This document shows, piece after piece, positions 10,438-19,948 of a stretch of DNA of 64,000 nucleotides. Every line of letters begins with the position of its first letter. Within the stretch, counting starts at the first letter, position 1. The position numbers and the translations under genes are program-made. The notes under the pieces are model-generated. The model saw only the letters and a program-made list of their open reading frames with translations, was not told where the DNA came from and made no database searches. The stretch is from assembly GCA_019828595.1 (NCBI GenBank), contig JAHQRK010000020.1, positions 310,001-374,000 of the forward strand, written 5' to 3'. Origin of the DNA: Aphanomyces cochlioides. Its lineage: Eukaryota; Oomycota; Saprolegniomycetes; Saprolegniales; Verrucalvaceae.

Positions 10438-10464
10438 AGGGAAACAGCACAAAGTATACTTTAG
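10438..10464 (+). promoter_or_regulatory. Second LTR tail and primer-site-like palindrome
   Basis: AGGGAAACAGCACA (10438-10451) repeats the LTR 3' end and is followed by AAGTATACTTTAG. The same tail-plus-palindrome junction occurs in element 2, so this is the true start of the internal region. The 12-mer AAAGTATACTTT is a perfect palindrome and does not begin with TGG, so ordinary full tRNA 3'-end priming is not evident. Confidence 0.6.
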
Positions 10465-10501
10465 GGATAGTGTACCGAGCACCTTTGGTTATCCGGATAC
10501 G

Positions 10502-11292
10502 ATGGACCCAACCGGAACCGAAGAGGAACACAAGGAAGGACAGTTTGAAGTTTGCACGGAGATGGAACACTCTGGGACTGTCTTGCCGCAAGGCAATGAC
10601 GGTCTAGGTGAACCTGAAGAAGCGACAGCCGAGCAAGAATATGAGGCCAGAGGAGACAACGCGGACGACGAAGCGAGTTCTGAAGACGGTTCAGCGGACA
10701 GCTCAGCGGACGGTTCAGACGGCGAAGTCAAGGACATGAGCAATGTCTACATTTCCGAAGACGAAGATGATGACCGCGACCTGGACGAGAAGACGCGGAA
10801 GCACCTCGAAATGCGGGAGCAGAATCGGATCAACCGAGAACGACGTGAACGCCGCAAGATTGAGAAATATGGACCGAATTTCCGTCGTGCAAAGTCAGAT
10901 TCCCCCGTCTCATCCCTCAGCGGCGAAGACACCGATGGATACAAGGAGCGTAAGAACGCAAGCAGCGCGCAGAAGAATGACGAAGAGTCTGGGAGAACAC
11001 GCGTTACAACCGAAATTCGGCAAGTCCTGGTCGCCGTGGCCCCGCTGGTGGCTACGGGTCAGGCAACTCGAACTCACCCTTGAGGAACGACAAGTACGGA
11101 CCCAAGGACACGCAAGCGAGAACAGACAAGCCTGGTTATCGCGAAGGCAACATAGTCTGCTATGCATGTCAAAAGCCGGGACACAAGTCGAACGAGTGCC
11201 CGGAAAACAGTCCGAACTCACAACTCAGAGGGTACCGCAAAGGAAGGAATGCGATAAAGCGATTCAAGCGGAACTACAAGAAGAAGCCGTAG
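10502..11292 (+). pseudogene. Gag remnant of element 1
   Basis: From ATG 10502 the frame encodes an acidic Glu/Asp/Ser-rich N-terminal segment, then an Arg-rich coiled stretch (NRERRERRKIEKYG), and stops at 11083. A second frame (11080-11292) carries the nucleocapsid CCHC knuckle, CYACQKPGHKSNEC, and a Lys/Arg tail. The roughly 130-residue helical capsid-like section seen in element 2 has no counterpart between them. The two frames are therefore best read as an internally deleted, frameshifted Gag. Confidence 0.7.
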
Positions 11293-11325
11293 GTCCAGCG
11301 TGCTTGGCTAAAGGCAAGAGCCGCT

Positions 11326-13710
11326 GTGACGAGCGAAACAGAGGAAGAAGAGCGATGGATCGTGCTGAACGATGCGCTTGAAGTGCCCTACTGTCCAGAT
11401 ACCGGCGCCGACCAGAACATTATTCCAAGACGAATGGTGGACGCACTCATCAAGGAGCGACCAAGCGTGAAGATTGTGACGCTGGCTGAACCTATCAGTG
11501 GAACAGGATGCAACGACATGCAGTTTGAGACGAAGTCCTACGTCGAACTGAGACTCAGTTTGCAAACAGCAGCGGGAATGGTCAAGATCCCTGGAAGACG
11601 AGTGTGCTACATTGTTGAAGAAGGCGACGAATTCCTAGCTTCCCACGACACACTCAAATCAACCGGGCTCGATATTGATCGGTGGTTGGAGCAAGTCGCG
11701 ATTCAGCAGCGTGAAGCGGACGGTGGCGATCTGGGTGCTGAGTCTGACGCCGGCATAGTATGTGCGCGGAAGTCGACCAGCGATGTCGAAGAAGAAGAAG
11801 AAGACCGCATGTGGAAGTCGACTCAAGGAGAAGAACACGATGACGACGATACGCGTATGTCTGACCCTAGTGGTCATGACGTCGGTATGCGACTGTCTCG
11901 TGCGCCGAGTGATGACGTCGATACGCGAGTGTCTGGCCCTCGAGGTCATGACGTCCGTAGTCGTATGTCTTGCTCGAAGACTGATGACGTCGATACGCGC
12001 AAGTCGGGCCAAAGCAGTCATGACGGCGGTAGTCGTGTGTCTCGGTGGATGTTTGATGACGCCGGTATGCGCGAGTCGGACCTATGTAGTCAAGATGGCG
12101 ATACGCGAGTGTCTCAAACAAGAAACAGACGAGTCAAGAACGTGCGAGTCTATTCGATGCAGTTGCGATTACCAGCAGCCAAGAACAAGCTTGAAGAAGC
12201 TCTACAGGAGATGGTGGTGAGTGCTGTGAAGAACGGCTTCCCACAAGAGCTGGCTGCGCATATGTGGAAAGTGCTGATCGAATACGACATCTGGAGAATC
12301 AAGTTCAACGGGTCAGATCCCCCTGCGAAGGTCAAGCCATTGCGGGTGACACCCAAAGCCGGATGTGTTCCATACCGATGCAAAGGAAGGAAGAACAATC
12401 CGCTGGAAGAGAGATTTTTGCAGCTATTTGCTCAAGAGTTGCTGGACGCTGGAGTCATCAAGCGCAACAAGCAGTCAGCGTGGTGCAGTCCTGTCAACCC
12501 AGTCATGAAGCCTGAAGGAAGAAAGTCACTGAAGACGGCGGACAAATGGACTGACGATGATGTATTGAAACATTTTAGGCTGACGAACGACTATCGAGTG
12601 GTCAACAGCAAGACAGAGCCGAAAGCGGGCACGATGCCGTTTCAAGCGACAATTACGCAACATCTCAAGGGAATGCAAGCGATGGGAGTGTTCGATCTAC
12701 CCAAGTGCTTCTGGCAGTTTCCGCTACACGAAGACAGTCGCGACATGCTCTCATTCATGCTGAACGGATGCGTCTACACACCTGATCGCGTCATGCAAGG
12801 CCACGTCGACTCAGCTTTATACGTGCAAGCGACGAGCGAGGAGTGTTACGCTCCTCTGCTGTTGAAGCACCTGCTTGTTTGGATTGACGACATCCTAGTG
12901 TTTGCCAATAACGCAGAAGAGTATCTCGAAACACTGCACAAGTTCTTTGGATTAGTGGATCGTCATGGTTTCAAGCTATCGCCGTCGAAGACCGTGCTAT
13001 TCACGAAAGAAGTCAAGTGGTGCGGACGAATACTGAGCGGTGAAGGAGTCAAGCAAGACCCGGAACGAATCGAACAACTCTGCGCGATCCCATATCCCAC
13101 GAACGCTGGCGACCTGCAACAGTTTGTGTGCGCCGCGAATTGGATCCGCGACTCGATTACGGAATATGCGATGACGGTGGAACCATTACAACAAGCGCTG
13201 AACAACGCTCTTGAAGGCAAAGCGAAGAAGAAGCGAATCGCCTCGGGCATCAAGATCGAGCTCACTGAAGGTGAAAAAGCTGCATTCGATGCTGTGAAGT
13301 CCAAGATGCGGGCGGTGGTGGACTTGTCGCACCCACGTGCTGACGCCACACTGTGCCTGTTCACGGATGCCAGCGATCGAGGATGGTCTATTATTGTTAC
13401 GCAGGTTGACAAGATTGACGAAGAGAAGGCGATACACGAACATCAGCACGAAATGCTCGTTTGTCAATCAGGAATGTTTACTGGAGCGCAGAAGTCGTGG
13501 TCGGTGATCGAGAAGGAAGCGTACCCTATCGCGCGTGCATGCGAGAAACTCAACTATCTACTCATGCGTCCCGACGGCTTTAGGATGTACTGCGATCACA
13601 AGAACCTCATCCACATACATCGACGGCATCCACAACCTATGGGCGGACATGATGAGTCGATGGGGTCAGCCGGCTATAGGCAAGGCGACCCAGAAGGTCA
13701 TGGCAGTTAG
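11326..13710 (+). CDS. Pol part 1 of element 1: protease, reverse transcriptase, RNase H
   Basis: An open frame of about 794 codons. An aspartic protease domain with YCPDTGAD lies near residues 24-31 and its flap region continues to about 120. A low-complexity linker of repeated xxHDVxxRxSxxxxDDVDTR units (about 175-265) follows. The reverse transcriptase then shows WCSPVNPVMK, RLTNDYRVVN, FDLPKCFWQFPL and the active-site WIDDILVFA, in which Ile-Asp-Asp replaces the usual Tyr/Phe-x-Asp-Asp. RNase H begins at LFTDASDRG and includes the WSVIEKEAYP helix and CDHKNL. Homology jumps to another frame near 13610, so the last 30 residues of this frame are out of register. Confidence 0.85.
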   Translation: MTSETEEEERWIVLNDALEVPYCPDTGADQNIIPRRMVDALIKERPSVKIVTLAEPISGTGCNDMQFETKSYVELRLSLQTAAGMVKIPGRRVCYIVEEGDEFLASHDTLKSTGLDIDRWLEQVAIQQREADGGDLGAESDAGIVCARKSTSDVEEEEEDRMWKSTQGEEHDDDDTRMSDPSGHDVGMRLSRAPSDDVDTRVSGPRGHDVRSRMSCSKTDDVDTRKSGQSSHDGGSRVSRWMFDDAGMRESDLCSQDGDTRVSQTRNRRVKNVRVYSMQLRLPAAKNKLEEALQEMVVSAVKNGFPQELAAHMWKVLIEYDIWRIKFNGSDPPAKVKPLRVTPKAGCVPYRCKGRKNNPLEERFLQLFAQELLDAGVIKRNKQSAWCSPVNPVMKPEGRKSLKTADKWTDDDVLKHFRLTNDYRVVNSKTEPKAGTMPFQATITQHLKGMQAMGVFDLPKCFWQFPLHEDSRDMLSFMLNGCVYTPDRVMQGHVDSALYVQATSEECYAPLLLKHLLVWIDDILVFANNAEEYLETLHKFFGLVDRHGFKLSPSKTVLFTKEVKWCGRILSGEGVKQDPERIEQLCAIPYPTNAGDLQQFVCAANWIRDSITEYAMTVEPLQQALNNALEGKAKKKRIASGIKIELTEGEKAAFDAVKSKMRAVVDLSHPRADATLCLFTDASDRGWSIIVTQVDKIDEEKAIHEHQHEMLVCQSGMFTGAQKSWSVIEKEAYPIARACEKLNYLLMRPDGFRMYCDHKNLIHIHRRHPQPMGGHDESMGSAGYRQGDPEGHGS

Positions 13711-15265
13711 ATGGACGAAGAAACGGAAGAACAAGAGTCCAAGACCAGTGCCGAAGCGAAATGTTTTGCGACCGCTCGATGACGAGAAGTTTGTTTGGCC
13801 ATGTATTGAAGACATTATCCAAGCTCAAGCGCTACATGCAGCAGCAAGACCGACGCGTGCGCTACGGACCTCTGATGACTAACCATGGGTTGTCGAGGGC
13901 CGAATTTGGATACCAGCAGCGGCCGAAGAATTGATTCAGCGCATTTTGGTGGTGGCACACTGTGGAAGCATGGGTTATCGTGGACAAGCCGTGCTGGTCA
14001 ACCATCTCAAGCGATTATTTTGGATCGAGCGGCTGCAAGACCTAGCTGGAACGTTTATCGCTGGATGCCTTCTATGTCCTCATGTGAAAGGGGGGAGAGT
14101 GGTGCACAGACCGTATGCACCGCTTTGGCACGCGAAGCGAAGAAACGAAGGACTACATTTTGATTATCTCTTTATGGGAAACTCTTTAGGCGGAGCGAAG
14201 TACGTGTTGGTACTCAAGGACGACTTGACACACTTTTGCGAACTCGTTGCATGCGATGCGCCTACAAGTCAAGTGTGCGTTGATGCGATTGTGAACTGGG
14301 CGAAGCGATTCGGAATGCCAAGAGTGTGGATCAGCGATCAAGGAACCCATTTCAAGAACGTGGCTGTGAAAGCACTGGCCCACAAGTTCAAGGTTCAGCA
14401 TGATTTCACTCTAGCGTATTGTCCCTGGCGCAACGGAACAGTCGAGCGAATGAACCGCGACATACTGCAAGTCATGCGAGTGATGCTGCGCGAATTCCGT
14501 TTGGCCGACCATCAATGGGACTATCTACTACCGGTGGTGCAAGCGAATCTCAATCAGACGCCAGTGCCATCCTTCGCAAACAAGTCGCCTATGGAGCTCT
14601 ATACAGGATTGGAACCCACTACACCTTTGGATGTGATTGTACTAGGTCTCGATGAAGGACTTCGTGACGTCGAGCTATCCAGCGTCGATGTCCGAAGCAG
14701 CCTCGAAGAACTGCGACTGAGTCTACAAGCAATGCACAAGCAAGTCCTCCAGAAGAACGAAACACGTGCACAGAAAGCAACGGCTGCGACTGCGAACGCT
14801 GAAGCCTGCAATGTGTGCGAAGGAGACTACGTGTTATGGTCAAGAGTCGACGAGAATCATCATCCAAAGCTTCTCGTGACATGGCTTGGACCCTATCGAG
14901 TGACAGAAGTTGGCGAGTAATCAGTCGAAATCGAACATCTACTCACGAACGAGCGACGTCAAGCCCATCTGTCAAGGATCAAGCTGTATGCTGAAGAAAG
15001 CTTTCAAGTCACGGAAGAAATACTTGAGCACATCTCAGAACAAGGTATTCTATTGAAGGTTAGCGCCATTCTGCAGCACAAGATCGATCGAGACGCTGGC
15101 GAGTATGCCCTGCTTGTACGCTGGGAAGGCCTTGAAGACATCGAAGCCTCATGGGAGCTGCTCAGCAAGTTGATGCGCGAATGTCCTGTAGTGGTGCGAG
15201 CGTATGCAAAGACGATCAAGTCCAAGAAAGCGCGAGAAGACCTTGAGGCTGCGATGGCGAAGTAG
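13610..15265 (+). pseudogene. Pol part 2 of element 1: integrase and chromodomain
   Basis: After the frame change, IDGIHNLWADMMSRWGQ continues the post-RNase H linker to a stop at 13880-13882. Integrase resumes in another frame with an HxnHx29CxxC-type zinc region (H near 13965, CLLCPH), catalytic Asp in FDYLFMGNS, Asp in WISDQGTHFKN and Glu in WRNGTVERMN. A TAA at 14918-14920 interrupts the GPY region. The frame then continues unbroken into a chromodomain (VRWEGLEDIEASWE, about 15112-15160) and stops at 15263-15265. Element 2 reads Phe at the TAA position. At least three lesions mean it is not autonomous as it stands. Confidence 0.8.
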
Positions 15266-15315
15266 CTCATGGTTTCAACCAAGCATGTTTCCTAGCGGAG
15301 CATGGCTTGGGGGTG

Positions 15316-15671
15316 TGATGTGTGCGGTGGCGTGGTTAAGCCATGCTCCGCCACGTCAAGGCTTGTTCTTTGAACAGCCGAGTGTCTGCCGCCAGTGAAT
15401 TGCACGTTGAAGTCACTTCAAGATCAAGACCAAGACTCAACGACCAAGACTCAACGACCAAGACTCAGCCGGAAGACTGCCGTACGGTCGGTGAGAAGAC
15501 AATCAAGAGTTCAACAAGTCAAGGAAGAGAAGATGAGATTTAGATCTTAGTCTCAGTTTGTGTTTTGCTAGCTACTGCGCAAGTCAATCAAGTGCATATT
15601 CACGGGAGGCGGCACTCCCCTATCTGTGTGTTTGAGTTGACGAAACGCGGTGGTTTCAGGGAAACAGCACA
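15316..15671 (+). repeat. 3' LTR of element 1
   Basis: Partner of the 5' LTR, ending GCACA and followed by target duplicate AGTGG. Because it ends 49 bp before the S10 copy 2 ATG, its U3/R probably supplies or overlaps that gene's promoter; this is inference. The shared hairpin is at 15604-15622. Confidence 0.9.
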
Positions 15672-15720
15672 AGTGGGTACTTTTTGAGTGAATGTCGTAC
15701 AATTCAAACTCGAAAAAGCC

Positions 15721-17166
15721 ATGGCGTCGGAAAGCACGCCACTCTTCACTGTCCAGTCCAAGTTCCACCGAGTCAAGGCCAACTCAAAGACTCTCCTCGC
15801 TACTCTCGCTGCCACGATCGGAGTACTCGGACTTGTTGCGTACAATGTAGTACCTCCAGCGCTAGTCGTTCCCATTACCAAAGTGTCGACTAATCTCGAG
15901 GTTGTCGACACATCAGTCTCGGATGCATTCTTTTGTGAAGCAACTCCAGAGCAGTTTGGCTATATCAAGCTGCCACACAAGGTCAATGACAACTACTTTT
16001 ACTGGTTCTTTGAATCGCGGTCCGATCCTGAAAACGACCCTCTTGTGTTGTGGCTTACAGGTGGACCTGGCGGCTCGTCCATGATTGCTTTCATGTCGGA
16101 GAATGGACCTTGCACCATTGACAAGGATCTCAAGACTGTGGTCAATCCGTACTCATGGATTAACAATGCCAGTGTGATCTGGCTCGACCAGCCAACCGGT
16201 GTCGGCATCTCGTATGGTGACTCGCAAGATGACGACCATGATGAAGATGGTGTCGGTCGCAATATCTACGGCTTTCTCCAAGGGTTTTTCAAGAAGAATC
16301 CAAAGTTTCAATCGCATGAATTCTTCATCTCGGGCGAAAGCTACGGCGGTCATTACGTTCCTGTAGCGGCTCATTACATTTTGAAGGAGGAGCCAGCGAA
16401 GGACGAGATCAAGATCAACCTCAAGGGCATATCGATTGGCAACGGTTTGACTGACACGGTGGTCCAAACTCTCTACACTGCAGACATGGTTGACAACGCG
16501 TACAACGTGACGGTCGTACCACCAGAACAAGTTCCAGCACTGAAGGCTGCTGCAAAAGAGGCCAGTGAATTAGCCAAAGCTTGCCAAGAATCTCCATCGC
16601 GAGAGGATCTATGTATCCAAGCTGCGGGCTTACTGGAATATCGCGTGACAGATCCTATGGTGAATACCTTCCACCGTAATTTGTTTGATGTTCGAGAAGA
16701 CTGCACAAACGGATGCATTGACTACATGAAGTATGCGACGATCTATCTCAACTCGCCTGAAGTCCAAGCTAAGTTGCATGTCAACAAGACGTGGCTATTC
16801 GTCAATTTGACCGTCAATCAAGCTTTCGTGCCCGATGAGATGAAGGATTATGTCGGCTACATTGGAGATTTACTTGCCGGTGGTGTTCGTGTCCTCATAT
16901 ATGCTGGAGACGCTGACATGGCTTGCAACTGGATTGGCAATGAAGCGTGGACCAAGAAGCTCGAGTGGCCACACAAGAGTGAATACAACAAGGCTCTAGT
17001 GACTGCTTTGACTGTGGCGGGGAAGAAGGCGGGTGAAGTTCGCACGAGTCACAATTTGAGCTTTGTCCGCGTTTACAATGCCGGGCACATGGTCCCCACA
17101 GATCAACCCGAAGTTGCATTGGCGCTCATCAATCGCTTCCTCACCGACTCTCCACTGGATGATTGA
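15721..17166 (+). CDS. Serine carboxypeptidase S10 (copy 2)
   Basis: A 481-residue S10 enzyme. ATG 15721 is chosen because MASESTPLF matches the start of copies 3 and 4; an in-frame ATG at 15688 exists in the leader. A short cytosolic tail precedes a signal-anchor (about 24-45). GGPGGSS is near 114, the nucleophile is Ser207 in GESYGGHY, the Asp is within GDADMACNW (397-399), and His456 is in NAGHMVPTDQP. Cys pairs and N-glycosylation sites (for example NKT, NLT) suit a secretory protein. The gene is intact despite a retrotransposon inserted 49 bp before its start and despite a duplicate of its 5' end lying upstream. Expression may depend on the LTR. It lies head-on in the same direction as copies 3 and 4. 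Confidence 0.92.
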   Translation: MASESTPLFTVQSKFHRVKANSKTLLATLAATIGVLGLVAYNVVPPALVVPITKVSTNLEVVDTSVSDAFFCEATPEQFGYIKLPHKVNDNYFYWFFESRSDPENDPLVLWLTGGPGGSSMIAFMSENGPCTIDKDLKTVVNPYSWINNASVIWLDQPTGVGISYGDSQDDDHDEDGVGRNIYGFLQGFFKKNPKFQSHEFFISGESYGGHYVPVAAHYILKEEPAKDEIKINLKGISIGNGLTDTVVQTLYTADMVDNAYNVTVVPPEQVPALKAAAKEASELAKACQESPSREDLCIQAAGLLEYRVTDPMVNTFHRNLFDVREDCTNGCIDYMKYATIYLNSPEVQAKLHVNKTWLFVNLTVNQAFVPDEMKDYVGYIGDLLAGGVRVLIYAGDADMACNWIGNEAWTKKLEWPHKSEYNKALVTALTVAGKKAGEVRTSHNLSFVRVYNAGHMVPTDQPEVALALINRFLTDSPLDD

Positions 17167-17513
17167 CCATAGTTACGATGAAAATCGCTAAGTTGTACGT
17201 GTTCGTCCAATACTGTCTCGATGAACTGAAATAATTCAGTCGGATTGAGCTGGAAGCTTCCTAGAAGTGTGCTCAAACGATGCGATTTCATGATTGATGG
17301 ACAGGGCTGTGCATGAAACTCCTTTCTTGATCTATTCTTCTCGGCTGCACGTGTCATCGCTGCAGTGAATTTTATGTACTATATTGTCGAGCAATCTCTC
17401 AATTACCTCTCAAATACAAGTTATGCTGTGTTTATCAACGATCGAGTCAAGATACGCAGGTCATGTACATCCAGAGTCAACTTTGGACGATTCTATTCAT
17501 CCTCGATAATGCC
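17167..17513. other. Spacer after S10 copy 2
   Basis: No gene seen. AT-rich sequence probably holding the copy 2 polyadenylation region. Confidence 0.4.
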
Positions 17514-17727
17514 ATAGCTTCAGAAAGCACGCCACTCTTCACAGTCGAGTCAAAACTCTACCGCACCAAGGTCACAAAGACGTGGCTCTTTGCCACCACG
17601 ACGATGAATTGTGCATTCACGTAAGATATCTTGAAGGACTGCGCTCAATATATTCCACATTCACTGGTGGCAGAAGTGCGAATTCCCGCTTGTGTTGGAG
17701 ATGTCAGCTTGGCTTCCAACTGGATCG
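17514..17727 (+). pseudogene. S10 carboxypeptidase relic
   Basis: Positions 17514-17590 align with the first codons of the S10 genes (ASESTPLFTVESK..., with the start ATG changed to ATA). After a large internal deletion, 17665-17727 matches the GGVRVLIYAGDADMACNWI region with small indels. Everything between, including the Ser nucleophile, is gone. It shows that the tandem S10 array once held another member between copies 2 and 3. Confidence 0.75.
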
Positions 17728-18149
17728 TAATAGGGGTCGAACATGCCATTGGAATTGTTGGCTTGTGAAAATTGAAAACAAAGTCAGTGGCTGCAAAACT
17801 CCCAGATAGTCCATGCAAATGAGACCCACCAGATATTGCTCGACGTATTGTTGTTCAAATGCGTCATCGTTGGTAGCACGAAAATGACCCGACTGACCTC
17901 CTTGAGATAGCTTCATGTCATTTCCGTGAAGCTTGCATCCAAATGAGTCTTCGTCGGAAATTATGAAAGCTGCAATCATCTCCATCACTTTGGGGAACTA
18001 ACCAAGCGCTAAAATGCACCGACCATTGCGAGTAACGGCAAGACGTGAATGAACAATACACTTGTCTTCAGAGAGCTGCGAATGAAACCCAGATCTCGTG
18101 AAAGATGGAGCGTGATGCCATGACGTACATGAAGACGCGATGTTGGCCT
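17728..18149. other. Spacer, one unassigned frame
   Basis: A minus-strand frame at 17704-17988 reads plausibly (acidic, DEDSFGCKLHGND) but is not recognised and overlaps the S10 relic. It may be the edge of an older insertion. Confidence 0.3.
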
Positions 18150-18482
18150 ACAAAGAGGATGATTTATTAGCAAGTTTTACATGAAAAGAATGAATTGAAT
18201 GCATCAATGCATGCGGCAAAAGTTGCGAAGCGATGGCACCGCCGACCATGTTCGCTTCAATGTGATTGCATCCAGAAAGGCTTGGACGTCGTCTGTCGAG
18301 TCGATCTGGAAGGTATGCAAAATCGCGCCATCGGCCACTTCGCATGCCATGCAGTCGCGGAGAGATCTCACTTCCGTCATCGTCGTTGTGACGCTCCACG
18401 TATTCGCACGATTCACCATGATATCGACGCCATAAACATTTGGGCCCGAGGCGGTCATTCGGACGTAAGTGACTTCGATTTT
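18150..18482 (-). repeat. Inverted duplication, left arm
   Basis: Pairs with 19619-19948 in opposite orientation: at least 298 bp (18185-18482 against 19619-19916) differ at only a few bases, with weaker similarity for another 30 bp. The arms are about 1.1 kb apart. Confidence 0.85.
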
Positions 18483-19121
18483 GGCGCCGTAGAGTGACAA
18501 GTTCCCCCGTTCCAGCTTCGCGAGAGGCATCATCCATGTTGGCATCGAGAGCACCTTGATGAGTTTGGCGGCAGGAGACAGCAAATCCTTGAGCACCAAG
18601 TCCCCAAGAGTCGCCATAAGGCAGATAACACGCCATGCAGGGATCATAATCGCCCATCGAGTCAAGGAATCCGCGTAGAAATCGGCGACAAAAAATGCCG
18701 TGCTAGCTTTGGTATACCTCATCAATCCAAAATAAAGAGCCGCCAGCAAGATTGGGTAGAGGACAGAAGAACATCCAGTCGAGTCATCATTGCGATTTCC
18801 ATCTCCAGAGATTGTAGATTTGAACGTTGATGGTTCCGTCTTCTTGGTGAGCCTTGTGAATAGAGAGATCAAACCCATGAGCAACCAGTCCAAAGCATGC
18901 ACGACAAATTTGATGGCAAGCACTGCAGCAGACGTAGAGATGACTTGGCCCAAAGCCATCACGACGAACGCAGAGATAGAAAGATCAGTCGCGAAAGCTC
19001 CGCAAGAAACAATCGCCATCAGGATCGCCACGAATGTGAAATAGAAGCCAATGCCATGGCAGCTGGGGTTGAGATTGCTTTCGTCGGCAGCGGCGGTGTT
19101 CAAGTTGGTCGAGCTGTGCAT
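18204..19121 (-). CDS. Multi-pass membrane protein of unknown function
   Basis: A 305-residue protein with a polar N-terminus of about 25 residues, then strongly hydrophobic segments near 26-45, 50-85 (two helices), 122-138 and 157-175. The final 110 residues are soluble (KIEVTYVRMTASGPN... to NFCRMH). No catalytic motif or known family is recognised. The single frame is intact with no intron needed. The 3' third of the gene also exists as an inverted, about 98% identical copy at 19619-19916, so that end has been duplicated recently. It sits between the S10 relic and S10 copy 3, pointing against them. It could be a lineage-specific oomycete protein; no function is proposed. Confidence 0.6.
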   Translation of the reverse strand: MHSSTNLNTAAADESNLNPSCHGIGFYFTFVAILMAIVSCGAFATDLSISAFVVMALGQVISTSAAVLAIKFVVHALDWLLMGLISLFTRLTKKTEPSTFKSTISGDGNRNDDSTGCSSVLYPILLAALYFGLMRYTKASTAFFVADFYADSLTRWAIMIPAWRVICLMATLGDLVLKDLLSPAAKLIKVLSMPTWMMPLAKLERGNLSLYGAKIEVTYVRMTASGPNVYGVDIMVNRANTWSVTTTMTEVRSLRDCMACEVADGAILHTFQIDSTDDVQAFLDAITLKRTWSAVPSLRNFCRMH

Positions 19122-19618
19122 CGTGTCAAGCGAAATTTCAAAATGAACAAACCCGTCCCGACCAATATCTCAAGGAATTTCGGAAAAACGGAACGTTCGA
19201 TCCCGTATCCCACCAACGCCGTCGAATACACTCCGTCGCGTGGAGAAGTTCTTGAGTCACAGTATCCCACCAGAAATCTTTACGCTTCGTCTTGTGCCAC
19301 ACGGGAGGCCGATTGGGGTATTGCTGCTAGAGTGTACGCGGTGAGATCGCAATATTTACGAGAGTATATTCGAACAAAGTTGTGCATTCCATGTCAAGCT
19401 TCCATCCTCTTCGTCATGGCGAAAGCGCGCAAGTTCGATTTTGTGACTTTTGATAAAAACTCAACGGCCAAAAGTTGTGTCAATATTCCATAAAAATAGA
19501 AGAAAATAAGAAAAATATGAAGTCCTTTCCTGAAAAGTTTCAATGAGTTCATATTTACAATATATGTCATTTTTCATAATATTTTATTTTCAACACTATT
19601 GTCTTTTTACTACGTAGT

Positions 19619-19948
19619 AAAATCGAAGTCACTTACGTCCAAATGACCGCCTCGGGCCCAAATGTTTATGGCGTCGATATCATGGTGAACCGTGCGAATA
19701 CGTGGAGCATCACAACGACGATGACGGAAGTGAGATCTCTCCGCGACGGCATGGCATGCGAAGTGGCCGATGGCGCGATTTTGCATACCTTCCAGATCGA
19801 CTCGACAGACGACGTCCAAGCCTTTCTGGATGCAATCACATTGAAGCGAACATGGTCGGCGGTGCCATCGCTTCGCAACTTTTGCCGCATGCATTGATGC
19901 ATTCAATTCATTCTTAACATTTAATGCCTACTAATAAATCTTCTTTGC
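19619..19948 (+). pseudogene. Inverted copy of the membrane-protein 3' end
   Basis: Contains an 84-codon frame (19643-19897) almost identical to the last residues of the gene at 18204-19121, ending at the same stop. There is no N-terminal membrane part, so it is a truncated copy. The breakpoint lies beside the palindrome TACTACGTAGTA (19609-19620), which may have served as a hairpin-prone break site. Confidence 0.8.

Larger units (their letters stand above)
9964..15671 (+). mobile_element. Chromodomain Ty3/gypsy LTR retrotransposon (element 1)
   Basis: LTRs at 9964-10320 and 15316-15671 are almost identical, begin TGATRTGTGC and end GCACA. The 5 bp AGTGG flanks both outer ends (9959-9963 and 15672-15676), a clean target duplication. 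Internal order is gag, protease, reverse transcriptase, RNase H, integrase, chromodomain, that is, a chromovirus. A purine-rich tract (GGCTTGGGGGTG) precedes the 3' LTR. It is not intact: the Gag capsid region appears deleted, pol shifts frame near 13.6 kb, and stops separate integrase parts. Between the 5' LTR and the internal region lies a 117 bp piece of the neighbouring S10 gene. It is inserted 49 bp upstream of the copy 2 S10 start codon. Confidence 0.92.
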
